A stretch of 64,000 nt of DNA from RGIG3701 sp031553595 (GCA_031553595.1 JAVBLI010000005.1:248001-312000), one strand, 5' to 3'; positions 50,128 to 59,383 are shown, counted from the first letter of the stretch. Notes: generated from the letters alone by a model not told the origin. Translations and numbers: made by a program.

Positions 50128-51666
50128 TTAAAGAGCCACCCGGGCCTGATAATGATTTCCTGTGGGAGTGGCCTGTTTTAACCGCGCGCCGTTATAAACC
50201 ACCGGCTCGGATGCAGCCCCTCCCGCCGGGTATCCGCCAGCGTTTCCACCGCCGGAGACGGGGCCGTCGGAAATCACTTCATATTCGCCGCGCTGAAACA
50301 CGTCCTGCGGGATGCCTAGCGTCTCGGCCGTCACCGCCGGCGACGTGCCGTTTCCGCTCGGGGCACGCGGCGTGGCGGCTTTCATTTTCCCCGCGTAATC
50401 GTTTCCGGGTGCGGGATTCGTCTGATAACCGTGCTTCGGACACGTGGGCTGCGTGGTGTTATAAAAATCCAGATTGCCGTACGTACCGCTTCCGCCGTAA
50501 TTTTTCACGCCCCGCGGCGGCGGCACGTCTTTCCCCGAGGCGCCGGAGTTCGGGAACAGTGCCCCGCGAACGCCCAGCAGTTCCGGGTGCTGTGCGATTT
50601 TCTCGGAAAACACCTGCGCGTTATACACGATCGGCTCCAATTGCTGCGAAAGGTGGTTCACGCGGTCCATGGTCTGGAAAAGTTTGTCGTACGCCGAGCG
50701 GTCGCGCAGCAACAGGCCCACGGTACCGTTCGGATTGACCATCGCGTCGGTGAAAACGTCCAGATTTTGGAGAATATTATCGATATTTCCCAGCCAGATT
50801 TCAGTTTTGGAGGCCAGCGGGTCGGTGATTTTCAGCACGTTGGTCAGGGCTTTGTCCGCCAGGCCCAGCGAATGATCCATTTTCCCCGACATCTGTTCCA
50901 TGGTATCGTTGAGGCGGCCGGTGGCCGAGTTGATATTCGTCCGCAGCGAATCCACGGTCGCGTCCATTTTATCCATGGTTTTCGGCAGCCGCACGATCGT
51001 CGCGCGGACGCTTTCCTGGAGTTCGTCGTCGTTAATCAGTCCGGAGATGTCCTTCACGAACGCGTGCGAATCCGCGATCATCTGGCTCGTGTTCTGGATC
51101 ATGGCTTTCACGTTCTGGCGGTTTTCCTGGATCATTTCGTCCGCCGAGCCGGCCACTTTCTCCAACTTGCTTGCCGCGTGGCTGACATCCGTGATGGCGG
51201 TGGCCATGCGTTCCTGGAATTTCTCGATCAGGGCCACCGGGTCGAACGCGATTTTTCCCTGCAGTGTTTCTCCTTTTTCCACGCGCCTATCCGAAATCGC
51301 CGGATTCTCCGGGTCATACGGGATTCTCACCATGTTCAGGTACGCGTCGCCCAGGAGCTTGGTCGTCAGCTGGCACTGCTGATTGTGATACAGCGGCCTG
51401 CCGTCGATGATCGCCGTGACCAGGACGCCCTCTTCGCCGTTCTCATTCATCAGATCCACCTTCTTCACCCGGCCGATCAGCAGCCCGCTCTGGTAAATGG
51501 GCGTATTCTCCACCACACCCGGCGCGTCGTCGAGCTTAATATAAATCGTATAACCGGGGCTGAGGAAATTTTTATGCGTTCCGAGAAACGTCAGCATGAT
51601 CACCACGATCACAAGACTGGCCAGCACCGCCGCCCCGAGTCTTAATTGCATCGTTCGTTCATCCAT
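50128..51666 (-). CDS. mlaD: MlaD/MCE-domain lipid transport protein
   Basis: 512 residues. An N-terminal membrane helix (LGAAVLASLVIVVIMLTFL) is followed by one MCE domain, SPGYTIYIKLDDAPGVVENT through CQLTTKLLGDAYLNMVRIP (about 40-125), and then a long helical region with Asn/Ser-rich repeats to about 330. The C-terminal 150 residues are Pro/Gly/Tyr-rich. It forms the periplasmic ring of the Mla phospholipid transporter. AGGAG precedes the start. It is encoded downstream of the permease and ATPase. Confidence 0.88.
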   Translation of the reverse strand: MDERTMQLRLGAAVLASLVIVVIMLTFLGTHKNFLSPGYTIYIKLDDAPGVVENTPIYQSGLLIGRVKKVDLMNENGEEGVLVTAIIDGRPLYHNQQCQLTTKLLGDAYLNMVRIPYDPENPAISDRRVEKGETLQGKIAFDPVALIEKFQERMATAITDVSHAASKLEKVAGSADEMIQENRQNVKAMIQNTSQMIADSHAFVKDISGLINDDELQESVRATIVRLPKTMDKMDATVDSLRTNINSATGRLNDTMEQMSGKMDHSLGLADKALTNVLKITDPLASKTEIWLGNIDNILQNLDVFTDAMVNPNGTVGLLLRDRSAYDKLFQTMDRVNHLSQQLEPIVYNAQVFSEKIAQHPELLGVRGALFPNSGASGKDVPPPRGVKNYGGSGTYGNLDFYNTTQPTCPKHGYQTNPAPGNDYAGKMKAATPRAPSGNGTSPAVTAETLGIPQDVFQRGEYEVISDGPVSGGGNAGGYPAGGAASEPVVYNGARLKQATPTGNHYQARVAL

Positions 51667-51695
51667 CGAAATTCTCCTAATTTATATGTGCCAAA

Positions 51696-51862
51696 TGAGC
51701 CGCACGTGAAGCGCAGCGTAACTTGCGGGTCGGGTGGTGGCTTGCTAAAGCGTGGAATCGAATCGCAGCGGTCTGTTGAAGCCTGAATTCAGGTGCATGA
51801 AGCGGCGCGGTCACACGCTTCCACGCGTTCCGCAAGTTACGCTGCGCTCCCCTCGCGGCTCA
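51696..51862. repeat. Inverted repeat (GAGCCGC...AACTTGCGG family) between mlaF and mlaD
   Basis: Arms TGAGCCGCACGTGAAGCGCA... (51696-51728) and ...TGCGCTCCCCTCGCGGCTCA (51830-51862); both contain GCGCAGCGTAACTTGCGG or its complement. On the minus strand the element begins immediately after the mlaF TGA stop. An inner AAGCGTGGAA / TTCCACGC pair extends the hairpin. Confidence 0.88.
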
Positions 51863-52657
51863 TCAATTTTCCTTCATTCTGTCCGCCCCGTCTCCGGTGA
51901 TAAACTGCCGGACGCGGATGTCGGGGCACGCGTCCATGGCTTCCGGTTTTCCGTCGAATAAAATCTGCGGCTCGTCGTCCCGCAGACGTGCCAGCGGATA
52001 AAGCATGATCACGCGGTCAGCTACCTTCCGCACCGTACTCATGTCGTGCGTCACCACCACGCTGGTTACTGGGTGCTCCACGCTCGTGCGGAGGATCAGC
52101 TCGTTAATGACGTCCGTCATGATTGGGTCCAGGCCCGTGGTCGGCTCGTCGTAAAGCATCATCTCCGGGTTCATCACCAGGGCTCGCGCCAGGCCCACGC
52201 GCTTCCGCATGCCGCCGGAAAGCTCGGCCGGTTTACGCGACAAAACGTTTTCCTTTAACCCCACCTCCTGCAGCAGTTTGCGGATGACGGTCAGCACGTC
52301 CGCCTCCGTTTCTTTCGTGTGCTGCACGCGCGGAAACGCGAGATTCTGCTGGATGGTCATGCTGTCGAAAAGGGCCGCCTGCTGGAAAACGAAACCGAAA
52401 CGGGTGCGTTCTTTGGCCAGGTTATCCTCCGTCATGCGGGATAAATCCTGCCCGTCGAAAAGGACGTGGCCGAAGGTCGGCCGCTGCAGTGCGATGATGT
52501 TTTTCAGCAGCACCGTCTTCCCGCATCCGCTCTCGCCGATGATCGCCACGGTCTCGCCGCGCGCCACGGTGAAATTCAAATCGCGCAGCACCGTCTGTCG
52601 GCCGAACCGCACGGTCAGCTTGCGAATGGCGAGGATGGGCTTTTTCTCATGATTCAT
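51863..52657 (-). CDS. mlaF: Mla ABC transporter ATP-binding protein
   Basis: 264 residues. Walker A IIGESGCGKTVLLKNI near residue 37, signature PAELSGGMRKRVGLARALVM near 145, Walker B MLYDEPTTGLDP, and the H-loop VVTHDM. The LSGGM variant of the signature is typical of MlaF-like ATPases. It powers phospholipid movement between membranes with MlaE and MlaD. The upstream spacer to mlaE is a heptamer hairpin. Confidence 0.95.
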   Translation of the reverse strand: MNHEKKPILAIRKLTVRFGRQTVLRDLNFTVARGETVAIIGESGCGKTVLLKNIIALQRPTFGHVLFDGQDLSRMTEDNLAKERTRFGFVFQQAALFDSMTIQQNLAFPRVQHTKETEADVLTVIRKLLQEVGLKENVLSRKPAELSGGMRKRVGLARALVMNPEMMLYDEPTTGLDPIMTDVINELILRTSVEHPVTSVVVTHDMSTVRKVADRVIMLYPLARLRDDEPQILFDGKPEAMDACPDIRVRQFITGDGADRMKEN

Positions 52658-52675
52658 GACGGAACGGTGCGAGGG

Positions 52676-52782
52676 GACAATAGATAATTGATAATTGACA
52701 ATTGACTGCGTAGTGCAAAATTTCAGGCCGATGGTTCGCTTGCGATAATTATCAATTATCCATTGTCAATTATCAATTTCAT
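52676..52782. repeat. Heptamer hairpin (ATAATTG / CAATTAT units) between mlaE and mlaF
   Basis: Left arm AGATAATTGATAATTGACAA plus TTGAC, right arm ATAATTATCAATTATCCATT plus GTCAATTATCAATTT. The right end abuts the mlaE stop codon (TAA at 52785-52783) and the left end lies 19 bp before the mlaF start. Confidence 0.85.
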
Positions 52783-54339
52783 TTACAGTTTTTTCGGGCC
52801 GGTGGAAATGAAGGCCAGGTTGACGGAGTCCAAAATAATGCCCAGGGCCAGGTCGAGCATGAGGATCGTGACGAAGGAAAATACGAACGCCTCGGTGGCG
52901 GCTTTTCCCACACCTTCCGCTCCCGCACGGCTGTTAAACCCGCGGTGACAGCCGATGAGGCCGATGGCTGCTCCGAAAAAGACGCTCTTGAAAACGCCGA
53001 TGAAAATGTCGAAACTTCCGACGATTTTATTCGAGTTGGTGAGGTAAAAATGCCAGTCCACGCCGTATACCCACACGGATAAGTACGCGCCGCCGACGAT
53101 TCCCATGAAGTCCGCGACGATCGTCAGCACCGGAATGAGCATCATACAGCCCAAAAATCGCGGCACGACCAAGTAATGCACCGGATTCACGCCCATGCTG
53201 CTCATGGCGTCGATCTGCTCGGTGACGCGCATCGTGCCCAGCTCCGCGGCCATGCTGCTGCCGATGCGCCCCGCGAGCATCGTCGCCGCAAGCACGGGGC
53301 CCAGCTCCCGTACCAACGAGAGGTTAATCAGGGCCCCCATCCGCGTTTCGAGGTAAAAATCCTTCAACTGATGGTAACTCTGCACGGAAAGCACCATGCC
53401 GATGAACGTGCCCGTCAGCGCGATGACCGGCAGACTCATGATCCCGATTTCATACATGCACGGCAGGAGCGTCCCCCGCCGCGGGAATCGGAGCATCCAC
53501 CAGACCACCTGGCACGCGAAATACGTGAAATTACCCAAATTGCAGATCCAATTTTCGATCTGCGCCCCGATTCGCGTCATGTACCCGATCAGCCCGCCCG
53601 GCAGCGGGATTTCCGGCGCCAGCGGGGGGATATAATCCGGTATGTTATCATCTAATTCCGGTATGGGAATCTCCGCCGTGGCCGGTTTTTTCACTTTTTC
53701 CACCTCGGGCGGCACACGCTCCGGCTCCGATTTTGTCTCGGGTGCCGGTTCCGGTTCTGTTTCCGCCGGCGCGACTGAAATCTCCTGCGGAAACGCCACC
53801 GCGGCATCCTTAACCGCGATTTCCTCCGGAATTTCCTCGGAAACCGGCTCAGCGGGCACTTTCGGCGATTTCGGCACGTAAAGCATGTTCGGATGCTGCT
53901 CCAGTGCCTGACGAATTTCGTCCAAAATCGGCTCGCCCAGCCCCGCGCCCCGCATCATCTGCTGATAATCCGCAGGCGTGAGTTCTTCCGCGGGTTTTCC
54001 CTCAAAAAACGTATCCGGGAAAAATTTTACCGGCTCCGAAGAAGCCGTTTCACGTCCGGAAGCGGGGAGTTCCTGGACGATTTCTTCCGCTGTGCTGAGG
54101 ATTCGTTCGTCCGCACCCGGTGGCGTAATTTTAATGGGGCCCGTCACGCGCCGGAAGGCTAATTTTGGCGGTGGCTCCGCGCTGGGCTGACTGGATGATT
54201 TTTGTTCTTGCGGTAACTCTGCATCTTTTCTATTTTCCGCGTCATTAGGCACATCCACCCCCGACGCTTCGGCGTCCGGCGCACCATCCTCGCGCATGTC
54301 ACGAGGTTTTTTCTCCTGGTCTTCGGGAAAATGGCTCAT
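52783..54339 (-). CDS. mlaE: Mla ABC transporter permease with long disordered N terminus
   Basis: 518 residues, twice the usual MlaE length (about 260). Residues 1-240 are acidic, Pro/Glu-rich and without predicted fold (for example AETEPEPAPETKSEPERVPP). The permease core starts near 245 and carries LPVIALTGTFIGMVLSVQSY, RELGPVLAATMLAGRIGSSM, AAELGTMRVTEQIDAMSSMG and NPVHYLVVPRFLG. It is the first gene of mlaE-mlaF-mlaD. The N-terminal extension has no homologue I know. Confidence 0.9.
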   Translation of the reverse strand: MSHFPEDQEKKPRDMREDGAPDAEASGVDVPNDAENRKDAELPQEQKSSSQPSAEPPPKLAFRRVTGPIKITPPGADERILSTAEEIVQELPASGRETASSEPVKFFPDTFFEGKPAEELTPADYQQMMRGAGLGEPILDEIRQALEQHPNMLYVPKSPKVPAEPVSEEIPEEIAVKDAAVAFPQEISVAPAETEPEPAPETKSEPERVPPEVEKVKKPATAEIPIPELDDNIPDYIPPLAPEIPLPGGLIGYMTRIGAQIENWICNLGNFTYFACQVVWWMLRFPRRGTLLPCMYEIGIMSLPVIALTGTFIGMVLSVQSYHQLKDFYLETRMGALINLSLVRELGPVLAATMLAGRIGSSMAAELGTMRVTEQIDAMSSMGVNPVHYLVVPRFLGCMMLIPVLTIVADFMGIVGGAYLSVWVYGVDWHFYLTNSNKIVGSFDIFIGVFKSVFFGAAIGLIGCHRGFNSRAGAEGVGKAATEAFVFSFVTILMLDLALGIILDSVNLAFISTGPKKL

Positions 54340-54598
54340 TACTTGAATCGCATATAGGGAAAATCAGACACTAATGGCAGACATTATTAGATATATCGAC
54401 TGTTTCGAATGTAGCGATTAGCAAAAAGGTGGGAATTACAGTGAAGAACTGGCCAGTGGCGTGTGGGCTGACTCATTTTCTCCGAAAAAGCAGAGAAAGA
54501 GAGAAATGGGGCGAATGCGTAAAACGTCGTATCGCAGTATTCGCAGAAAAAAAGAGGTTTCTTCTGATAGAAACCCCTGTGTGCATGTTTGTTGTGTG

Positions 54599-54649
54599 AA
54601 AAACGGCTATTTTATCGGTTTAACATCGCTTTCTGAAACGGAATAGCCG
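54599..54649 (-). terminator. Terminator overlapping the DUF1559 gene stop
   Basis: On the minus strand CGGCTATT (54649-54642) lies in the last codons and AATAGCCG (54611-54604) spans the TAG stop, followed by five T (54603-54599). The stem therefore includes the stop codon. The rest of 54340-54598 holds nothing I can identify apart from the mlaE upstream region. Confidence 0.65.
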
Positions 54650-55569
54650 TCTTTTCGGTTGGTTAAGCGTGAAAGAATCGTTGGGTCGATCGTGTAATTG
54701 AGCTTGGCGAGGTGACCATCACAGAAGACCATGTGGATGCCCGTGGGGTGGGCCGAGCCGAAATAAGTGACGCCCTCCCAGCCTTCCCGGTCGCGATAAA
54801 TGGTTTTTGCGTCGCCGGAAACGCGCAAGCTGTCGAAATTTCGCCCTGCCAGGAAGCAGTCGTCATCGCCGCCGTCGTCGACGGACTGATCGCGCGACAC
54901 GTTGATGTTCAGGTGTTTCTCGCCGAGGAGGCATGTTTTCGAGAGGCCGTCGGTGACGTCGTGGTCGTAAATCGTACTAAAAGTAAAAATCACGCCGCCG
55001 GAATTATAGCAGCTGTCGTGGTCGACTTCCGGGCTGCCGATGTCGCCGGAATTGGCGGCGTAATCGGTTTTGGAAGTTAAATATGGATTATTACCTTGCT
55101 GGTCGTCGCCGATGACTTCACGGGTGAGGGAGCGGTAAAGCTCGGGTTTTCGGCGGCTCGGGCAGTAAAAAAACGGCACTGGGGTTTTGCACCGCTCCAG
55201 CAGGCCGGCATTTTTGACGTTTCCGATACCCACGAAGTCGGCGATGCAGAAGGGCCAGCCGCCTCGCTGGGCTGCGGAAGTTACGCCGCCGATCTGCCCG
55301 GCCGTCCCACGATTCACGTCGCCGATATGCCGGTAATCCTCCCCGCCGGTGGGAAAACGTCCGTTATTGGCGGTGTTATGCGTCAACATGCCCCGCGAGA
55401 GGTTCATGAGATGCGTCTTACACGTCATCTGTCGAGCCGTTTCCCGCGCACTGTTAACCGCCGGCATGACCAACGACATCAGGATGCCGATGATCGTGAT
55501 GACGATCAGCAACTCGACGAGTGTAAACCCCGTTTTTTTCGTCATGTGACAAGAAGATTTTTGAACCAT
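54607..55569 (-). CDS. DUF1559 pseudopilin-like protein
   Basis: 320 residues from the ATG at 55569 (GGGGAG upstream; an ATG five codons earlier is possible). A type IV pilin-like leader TKKTGFTLVELLIVITIIGI gives cleavage after Gly and methylation at Phe. The mature body ends with HPTGIHMVFCDGHLAKLNYT, the H-x9-DG signature of DUF1559. These proteins are greatly expanded in planctomycetes and probably assemble through a type II secretion or pilus-like machine. Neighbours do not narrow the role. Confidence 0.92.
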   Translation of the reverse strand: MVQKSSCHMTKKTGFTLVELLIVITIIGILMSLVMPAVNSARETARQMTCKTHLMNLSRGMLTHNTANNGRFPTGGEDYRHIGDVNRGTAGQIGGVTSAAQRGGWPFCIADFVGIGNVKNAGLLERCKTPVPFFYCPSRRKPELYRSLTREVIGDDQQGNNPYLTSKTDYAANSGDIGSPEVDHDSCYNSGGVIFTFSTIYDHDVTDGLSKTCLLGEKHLNINVSRDQSVDDGGDDDCFLAGRNFDSLRVSGDAKTIYRDREGWEGVTYFGSAHPTGIHMVFCDGHLAKLNYTIDPTILSRLTNRKDGYSVSESDVKPIK

Positions 55570-56107
55570 AACAGCACTCCCCATTCCCCAATTCTGTGCT
55601 TATTGAACATTCTTTTTTCCCATCAAAAAAATAATGAGAAAATTTTTCACATACCTCTTTATTATATACTACACTCTATGCGGAATGGAGGGGCTTGGGA
55701 ATACATTTTTTCAAAAAAAGTCGGCATTCTGTCAAAATTTCCGAAAAAAGGGGTGATTTTTGCTTTTTCACGCGGTGGTGATGTTATTTGCGACGAAAAA
55801 TGCCGTAGATCCTTGCGCCACTGAGGAGTGGTTCGGCGAGCAAGAACACGTGTGTCGTTTTCAGTAAGCGGCGATGATGCAAGTGTTAAAATGCAAATAA
55901 TCGTTAAAAATATCGCGAATTCTTTATTTTTCGCAGAAAACATGGGTTTTTTCTTAAGAAATAAACGCCAAGCCTTTTTTGTTGGGCTATGATAAGGGTG
56001 TAGTCGTAAAAGAGTTGACCTTTCGCTCTTTTTCTTGACAGACTGTGCCTGCGCGCAAGCCGGGCACCCAGGGATGTGGACTCAGAAACACTTCTAGAGT
56101 GAATTGT
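55570..56107. other. Divergent intergenic region
   Basis: 538 bp between two divergent genes. AT-rich near 55600-55700. Two TTGAC hexamers at about 56014 and 56034 are not followed by convincing -10 boxes. No repeat family seen elsewhere in the window was found here. Confidence 0.4.
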
Positions 56108-57622
56108 ATGGAAACAAAAATCGAAAAAGAACCGATTCAAGCAGAAAACCTTGCGCATTTTCCGGGGGCAAGGATGGTTACGTTGACGGTGTATGGACTG
56201 TGCCTTCTGCCGGTGTTTTTCTGCGCGAAGTATGTTTATCAAAATTGGCCAGCCCCGCCTGCTCCGGCGCCGCAAAAGAAGCCCAGCGGCCTCAGCGATC
56301 ATGTATTTTACCCGCCCGGATGGGAATTTCTGAATCCGGAATACCCGGAGTATACGGATTTCGGTGGCCGGATTCCCGGCATCCAGCGTCTGGCGGAAGC
56401 GGCGCCGCCGCAGCCCTCGGAGGTTCAGCGGGATGAAAATGAACAAAAAATAATGAAGCGCGAGCCGATTCGGTATTTCGTGGCGAAATTTCCGGTGGAC
56501 GTTACAAACACGCCATCCGCGCCGGGACTGCGGAGGCGCTCGCCGCTGATAAAGATTTATGAGCGGAATCAGGACGCGGATGCCGGGAGCAGCGCGTGGA
56601 CGCAAAACACGCAGAAGCCGATTCTGGAGGTGCTGCCACCGCCCAAAATGGATGGGGATGCACCCTGCGACGCAGCCGTTTCACCGCCCGTTGGTAGCCG
56701 TGCGGATGGCGTTTCGGATCATGAAGCGTTATTGCGCCACATCGAGCGTCTGGAAATGCCACAGTCGGATTTCGGGGCGACGTCCGAAGATTCCATCCTG
56801 GTAGAAAAAACACCGCCAGCCTCCGGGCATGATCCGCCGTACCTGGCCGACAGCGTGGAAATTCTGCGGAAATTCAATTTGCACGCGAAAAACCGGCTGG
56901 ATCGACTCGAAGAGGAGTACCACGATTATTACTGCATTCTTTATAAATGGGATCAGACGAACCTCGTCAGCCGGCAGCGTGACGTGATGCACCTGTTTTT
57001 GCGGGAAGAGCCGTTCAGCGTTTATGTGCGTTACGAATACCCTGAGAAAAATCGTAACCGCGAGTTTATTTTTTGGGAAGGCCATTACGAAAACACGATC
57101 ATCGTGAACACCGGAGACGCGTTCAATCATCGCACGCTGCTGCTTTCACGCGACTCGGCGGCAATTCAAAACAGCGCCACGCATGGGGTGACGGAGCTGG
57201 GATTTCGTGAACTTTTGAAACAGTTAATCGAGATTTCTGACCAGAAAGAAGTGCTCGAGGACGCGAAATTACGGTATTACGGAAACGCCTGGGTGGGTGA
57301 CCGCGCGTGTTACGCCCTGGAAGTGACGTTCCTGGAAAAGCGTCCGGAGCTGACGTTCTGCCGGATGGAAGTGATGGTGGATAAGGAGTTGGATCTGCCC
57401 GTGCGGGTGGCGATGTACGACTGGAGCAGCACGCCGGGCGTCCCGGGAGAGATTCTGGAGGAGTATATTTATGTGATTAAGGGCATAAATATCGGCCTGG
57501 AGGATATCGACTTCTGTTACCTGAACAGTCATTACGGATTCCGGGAGTTCGTGCCGCGGCTTTCCCAGCGTGAAAAGGATTTTATGAAGGCGGTTCTTGA
57601 AGATTATATGAAAAAGAGGTAA
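56108..57622 (+). CDS. DUF1571 protein with N-terminal membrane anchor
   Basis: 504 residues from the ATG at 56108. A membrane segment at about 25-42 (MVTLTVYGLCLLPVFFCAKY) is followed by a Pro-rich linker to about 250. The DUF1571 domain then runs to about 490: RLDRLEEEYHDYYCILYKWD, EEPFSVYVRYEYPEKNRNRE, GVTELGFRELLKQLIEISDQ and YYGNAWVGDRACYALEVTFL. The domain resembles an outer-membrane lipoprotein-carrier fold and is characteristic of planctomycetes. It is probably in the periplasm, anchored to the inner membrane. The role is unknown. Confidence 0.82.
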   Translation: METKIEKEPIQAENLAHFPGARMVTLTVYGLCLLPVFFCAKYVYQNWPAPPAPAPQKKPSGLSDHVFYPPGWEFLNPEYPEYTDFGGRIPGIQRLAEAAPPQPSEVQRDENEQKIMKREPIRYFVAKFPVDVTNTPSAPGLRRRSPLIKIYERNQDADAGSSAWTQNTQKPILEVLPPPKMDGDAPCDAAVSPPVGSRADGVSDHEALLRHIERLEMPQSDFGATSEDSILVEKTPPASGHDPPYLADSVEILRKFNLHAKNRLDRLEEEYHDYYCILYKWDQTNLVSRQRDVMHLFLREEPFSVYVRYEYPEKNRNREFIFWEGHYENTIIVNTGDAFNHRTLLLSRDSAAIQNSATHGVTELGFRELLKQLIEISDQKEVLEDAKLRYYGNAWVGDRACYALEVTFLEKRPELTFCRMEVMVDKELDLPVRVAMYDWSSTPGVPGEILEEYIYVIKGINIGLEDIDFCYLNSHYGFREFVPRLSQREKDFMKAVLEDYMKKR

Positions 57623-57678
57623 AACAGAGAAAAGCGGGGAAGTTTTCCGCGTTTTTCATCACCTGAAAACGACAAAAA

Positions 57679-57762
57679 TCACCACAGAGAGCACGGAGAT
57701 CACAGAGAAAAAGGAATGATAAAAATTTTTCTCTGTGTTTTCTGTGCTCTCGGTGGTGAATA
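57679..57762. repeat. Heptamer hairpin (CACAGAG / CTCTGTG units)
   Basis: Left arm TCACCACAGAGAGCACGGAG plus ATCACAGAGAAAAA (57679-57712), right arm TTTTTCTCTGTGTTTTCTGT plus GCTCTCGGTGGTGA (57726-57759). It lies between the DUF1571 gene and the pyrophosphorylase gene. Right-arm fragments recur near 23803 and 30078. Confidence 0.85.
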
Positions 57763-57824
57763 AAAAAGCAGGTTATGCGTGGATTATTTTTTGGAAAGAG
57801 CAGTTATAATCACAGAGGTGTCCC

Positions 57825-59207
57825 ATGAATGATCATCCGGAACTTTGCGAACATCTCATAAAATATCAGCCGGCTCATCTGCGCGAGCATCTGGAAGCGC
57901 TTGCGCCGCCGCAGCGGGAGAAGCTGCTGGAGAGTTTAAGCAGGGTGAACTTTCCGCTGATGGGTGCGCTTTTTCAGGAGTATAAAAAGCAGTCGGCCGC
58001 GGAGGGCGGCCCGTGTCCGGACGTGGCGCCGCTGGATGCACAGGACAGCGTTTCCCTGAACACCGCGGGGGGTGTGGAGAATGAAGAAGCGTTTCGTCTG
58101 GGAGCGGATTATCTTGCGGCGGGACGGCTGGCGGTGGTGCTGCTGGCTGGCGGCGTGGGGTCGCGCCTGAATTTTTCGCTGCCGAAAGGGATGTTTCCGA
58201 TTACGCCCGTGGCGGGGCGGACGCTTTTTGAGGTGCATTTCGAGAAAATCCGTCTTTTACAGCAGAAGCACGCGGTGGCGCTGCGGGTGTATGTGATGAC
58301 CAGCCGGGCCACACACGAGGAAACGCAGAAGTATTTGGCCGAGAATGATTATTTCGGTTTTCCGGCGGAGCGCGTGATGGTGTTTCAGCAGGGGGAAATG
58401 CCGGCTTTTTCGCAGGACACCGGGGAGATTTTTCTGGAGACGGAAACGGACGTATATTTCGGACCGGACGGACACGGTGGGCTGCTGACGGCGCTGGAGC
58501 GCAGCGGATCGCTGGCGGACATGGAAGATCACGGCGTGGAGGCCATTTTCACATTTCACGTGGATAATCCGCTGGTGCCCGTGGCGGAGCCAGAGCTGTT
58601 GGGGCATCACCTGATGGCGGAGAGTGAAATGTCGCTGGTCGTGGTGGAGAAGGATTTCCCACAGGAGCGCGTGGGGAATGTCGTGCGGCGGCGGGACGGT
58701 GAAGATGGTATTTTTATCGTGGAGTACATGGATTTTCCTGATCATCTGGCGGGGGAGCGGGCCGTGGATGGGCGGCTGAAATACTGGGCCGGGAGTATCG
58801 GCATCCATATCATTGACCTGGCGCTGGTGCGGCGGATGCTGGAAAAACTCGCGAAGAATCCGCTGGGCATTCCGTGGCATTTTCCGCTGAAAAAGATGAG
58901 CACGCACGGAGGAAGCGTGTGGGCGATTAAGCCGGAACGGTTTCTTTTTGACATCCTGCCATACGCGAGGTTTCCGCTGGTGCTGGCCGTGGACCGCGAG
59001 GAGGTTTTTGCCACGCTTAAAGATGACGCGGAAGTGGTGATGGCCCAGCTTTCGGCGCTTTATAAAAAATGGCTCCGCAGCGCCGGGGCACATTTTTCGC
59101 CGGACGCGGTGGTGGAAATCACGCCGACGTTCGCCCGGAATGAGCAGGAACTCCGCGCCCGTATTCTCCCGGGAACGGTGCTGGAGGGAGAGAAAATTCT
59201 GCTTTAA
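57825..59207 (+). CDS. UDPGP-family UDP-sugar pyrophosphorylase
   Basis: 460 residues. The nucleotide loop VVLLAGGVGSRLNFSLPKGM is near residue 105. Substrate blocks PVAGRTLFEVHFEKI, YVMTSRATHEETQKYL, VMVFQQGEMPAF, VDNPLVPVAEPELLGHHLMA and LKYWAGSIGIHIIDL follow. The pattern matches eukaryote-like UDP-GlcNAc/UDP-glucose pyrophosphorylases rather than GalU. It makes a UDP-sugar for envelope polymers. GAGGTG precedes the ATG. The TAA stop lies in the terminus of family A copy 9. Confidence 0.88.
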   Translation: MNDHPELCEHLIKYQPAHLREHLEALAPPQREKLLESLSRVNFPLMGALFQEYKKQSAAEGGPCPDVAPLDAQDSVSLNTAGGVENEEAFRLGADYLAAGRLAVVLLAGGVGSRLNFSLPKGMFPITPVAGRTLFEVHFEKIRLLQQKHAVALRVYVMTSRATHEETQKYLAENDYFGFPAERVMVFQQGEMPAFSQDTGEIFLETETDVYFGPDGHGGLLTALERSGSLADMEDHGVEAIFTFHVDNPLVPVAEPELLGHHLMAESEMSLVVVEKDFPQERVGNVVRRRDGEDGIFIVEYMDFPDHLAGERAVDGRLKYWAGSIGIHIIDLALVRRMLEKLAKNPLGIPWHFPLKKMSTHGGSVWAIKPERFLFDILPYARFPLVLAVDREEVFATLKDDAEVVMAQLSALYKKWLRSAGAHFSPDAVVEITPTFARNEQELRARILPGTVLEGEKILL

Positions 59208-59381
59208 AGCATGAGCCGCGGGCGGCGTGAGATGCAAAAAACAGCAACCGGGAACGAAACGCAACAAGAGTGACCGGATAGAAGTGGGAAAAAATCCCGC
59301 GATTCTATCCGGTCACTTCGTTACACTCCGTTCCCGGCTGCTGTTTTTTGTGAGTAAATGAATGGGATGGATGTGCTGCGG
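59204..59381. repeat. Family A palindrome, copy 9 (with termini)
   Basis: Core arms AAACAGCAACCGGGAACG and CGTTCCCGGCTGCTGTTT (59239-59346), inner GTGACCGGATAGAAGTGGG / ATTCTATCCGGTCAC. The left terminus TTAAAGCA contains the pyrophosphorylase stop. The right end GTGCTGCGG is 4 bp from the stop of the convergent radical SAM gene. Confidence 0.88.
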
Positions 59382-59383
59382 TA

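Noticed and set aside
55662..55943. 93-codon minus-strand ORF with a hydrophobic N terminus
   Set aside because: No ribosome site, composition unlike neighbouring proteins, and it overlaps the expected promoter region of two divergent genes. Not excluded, but unsupported.
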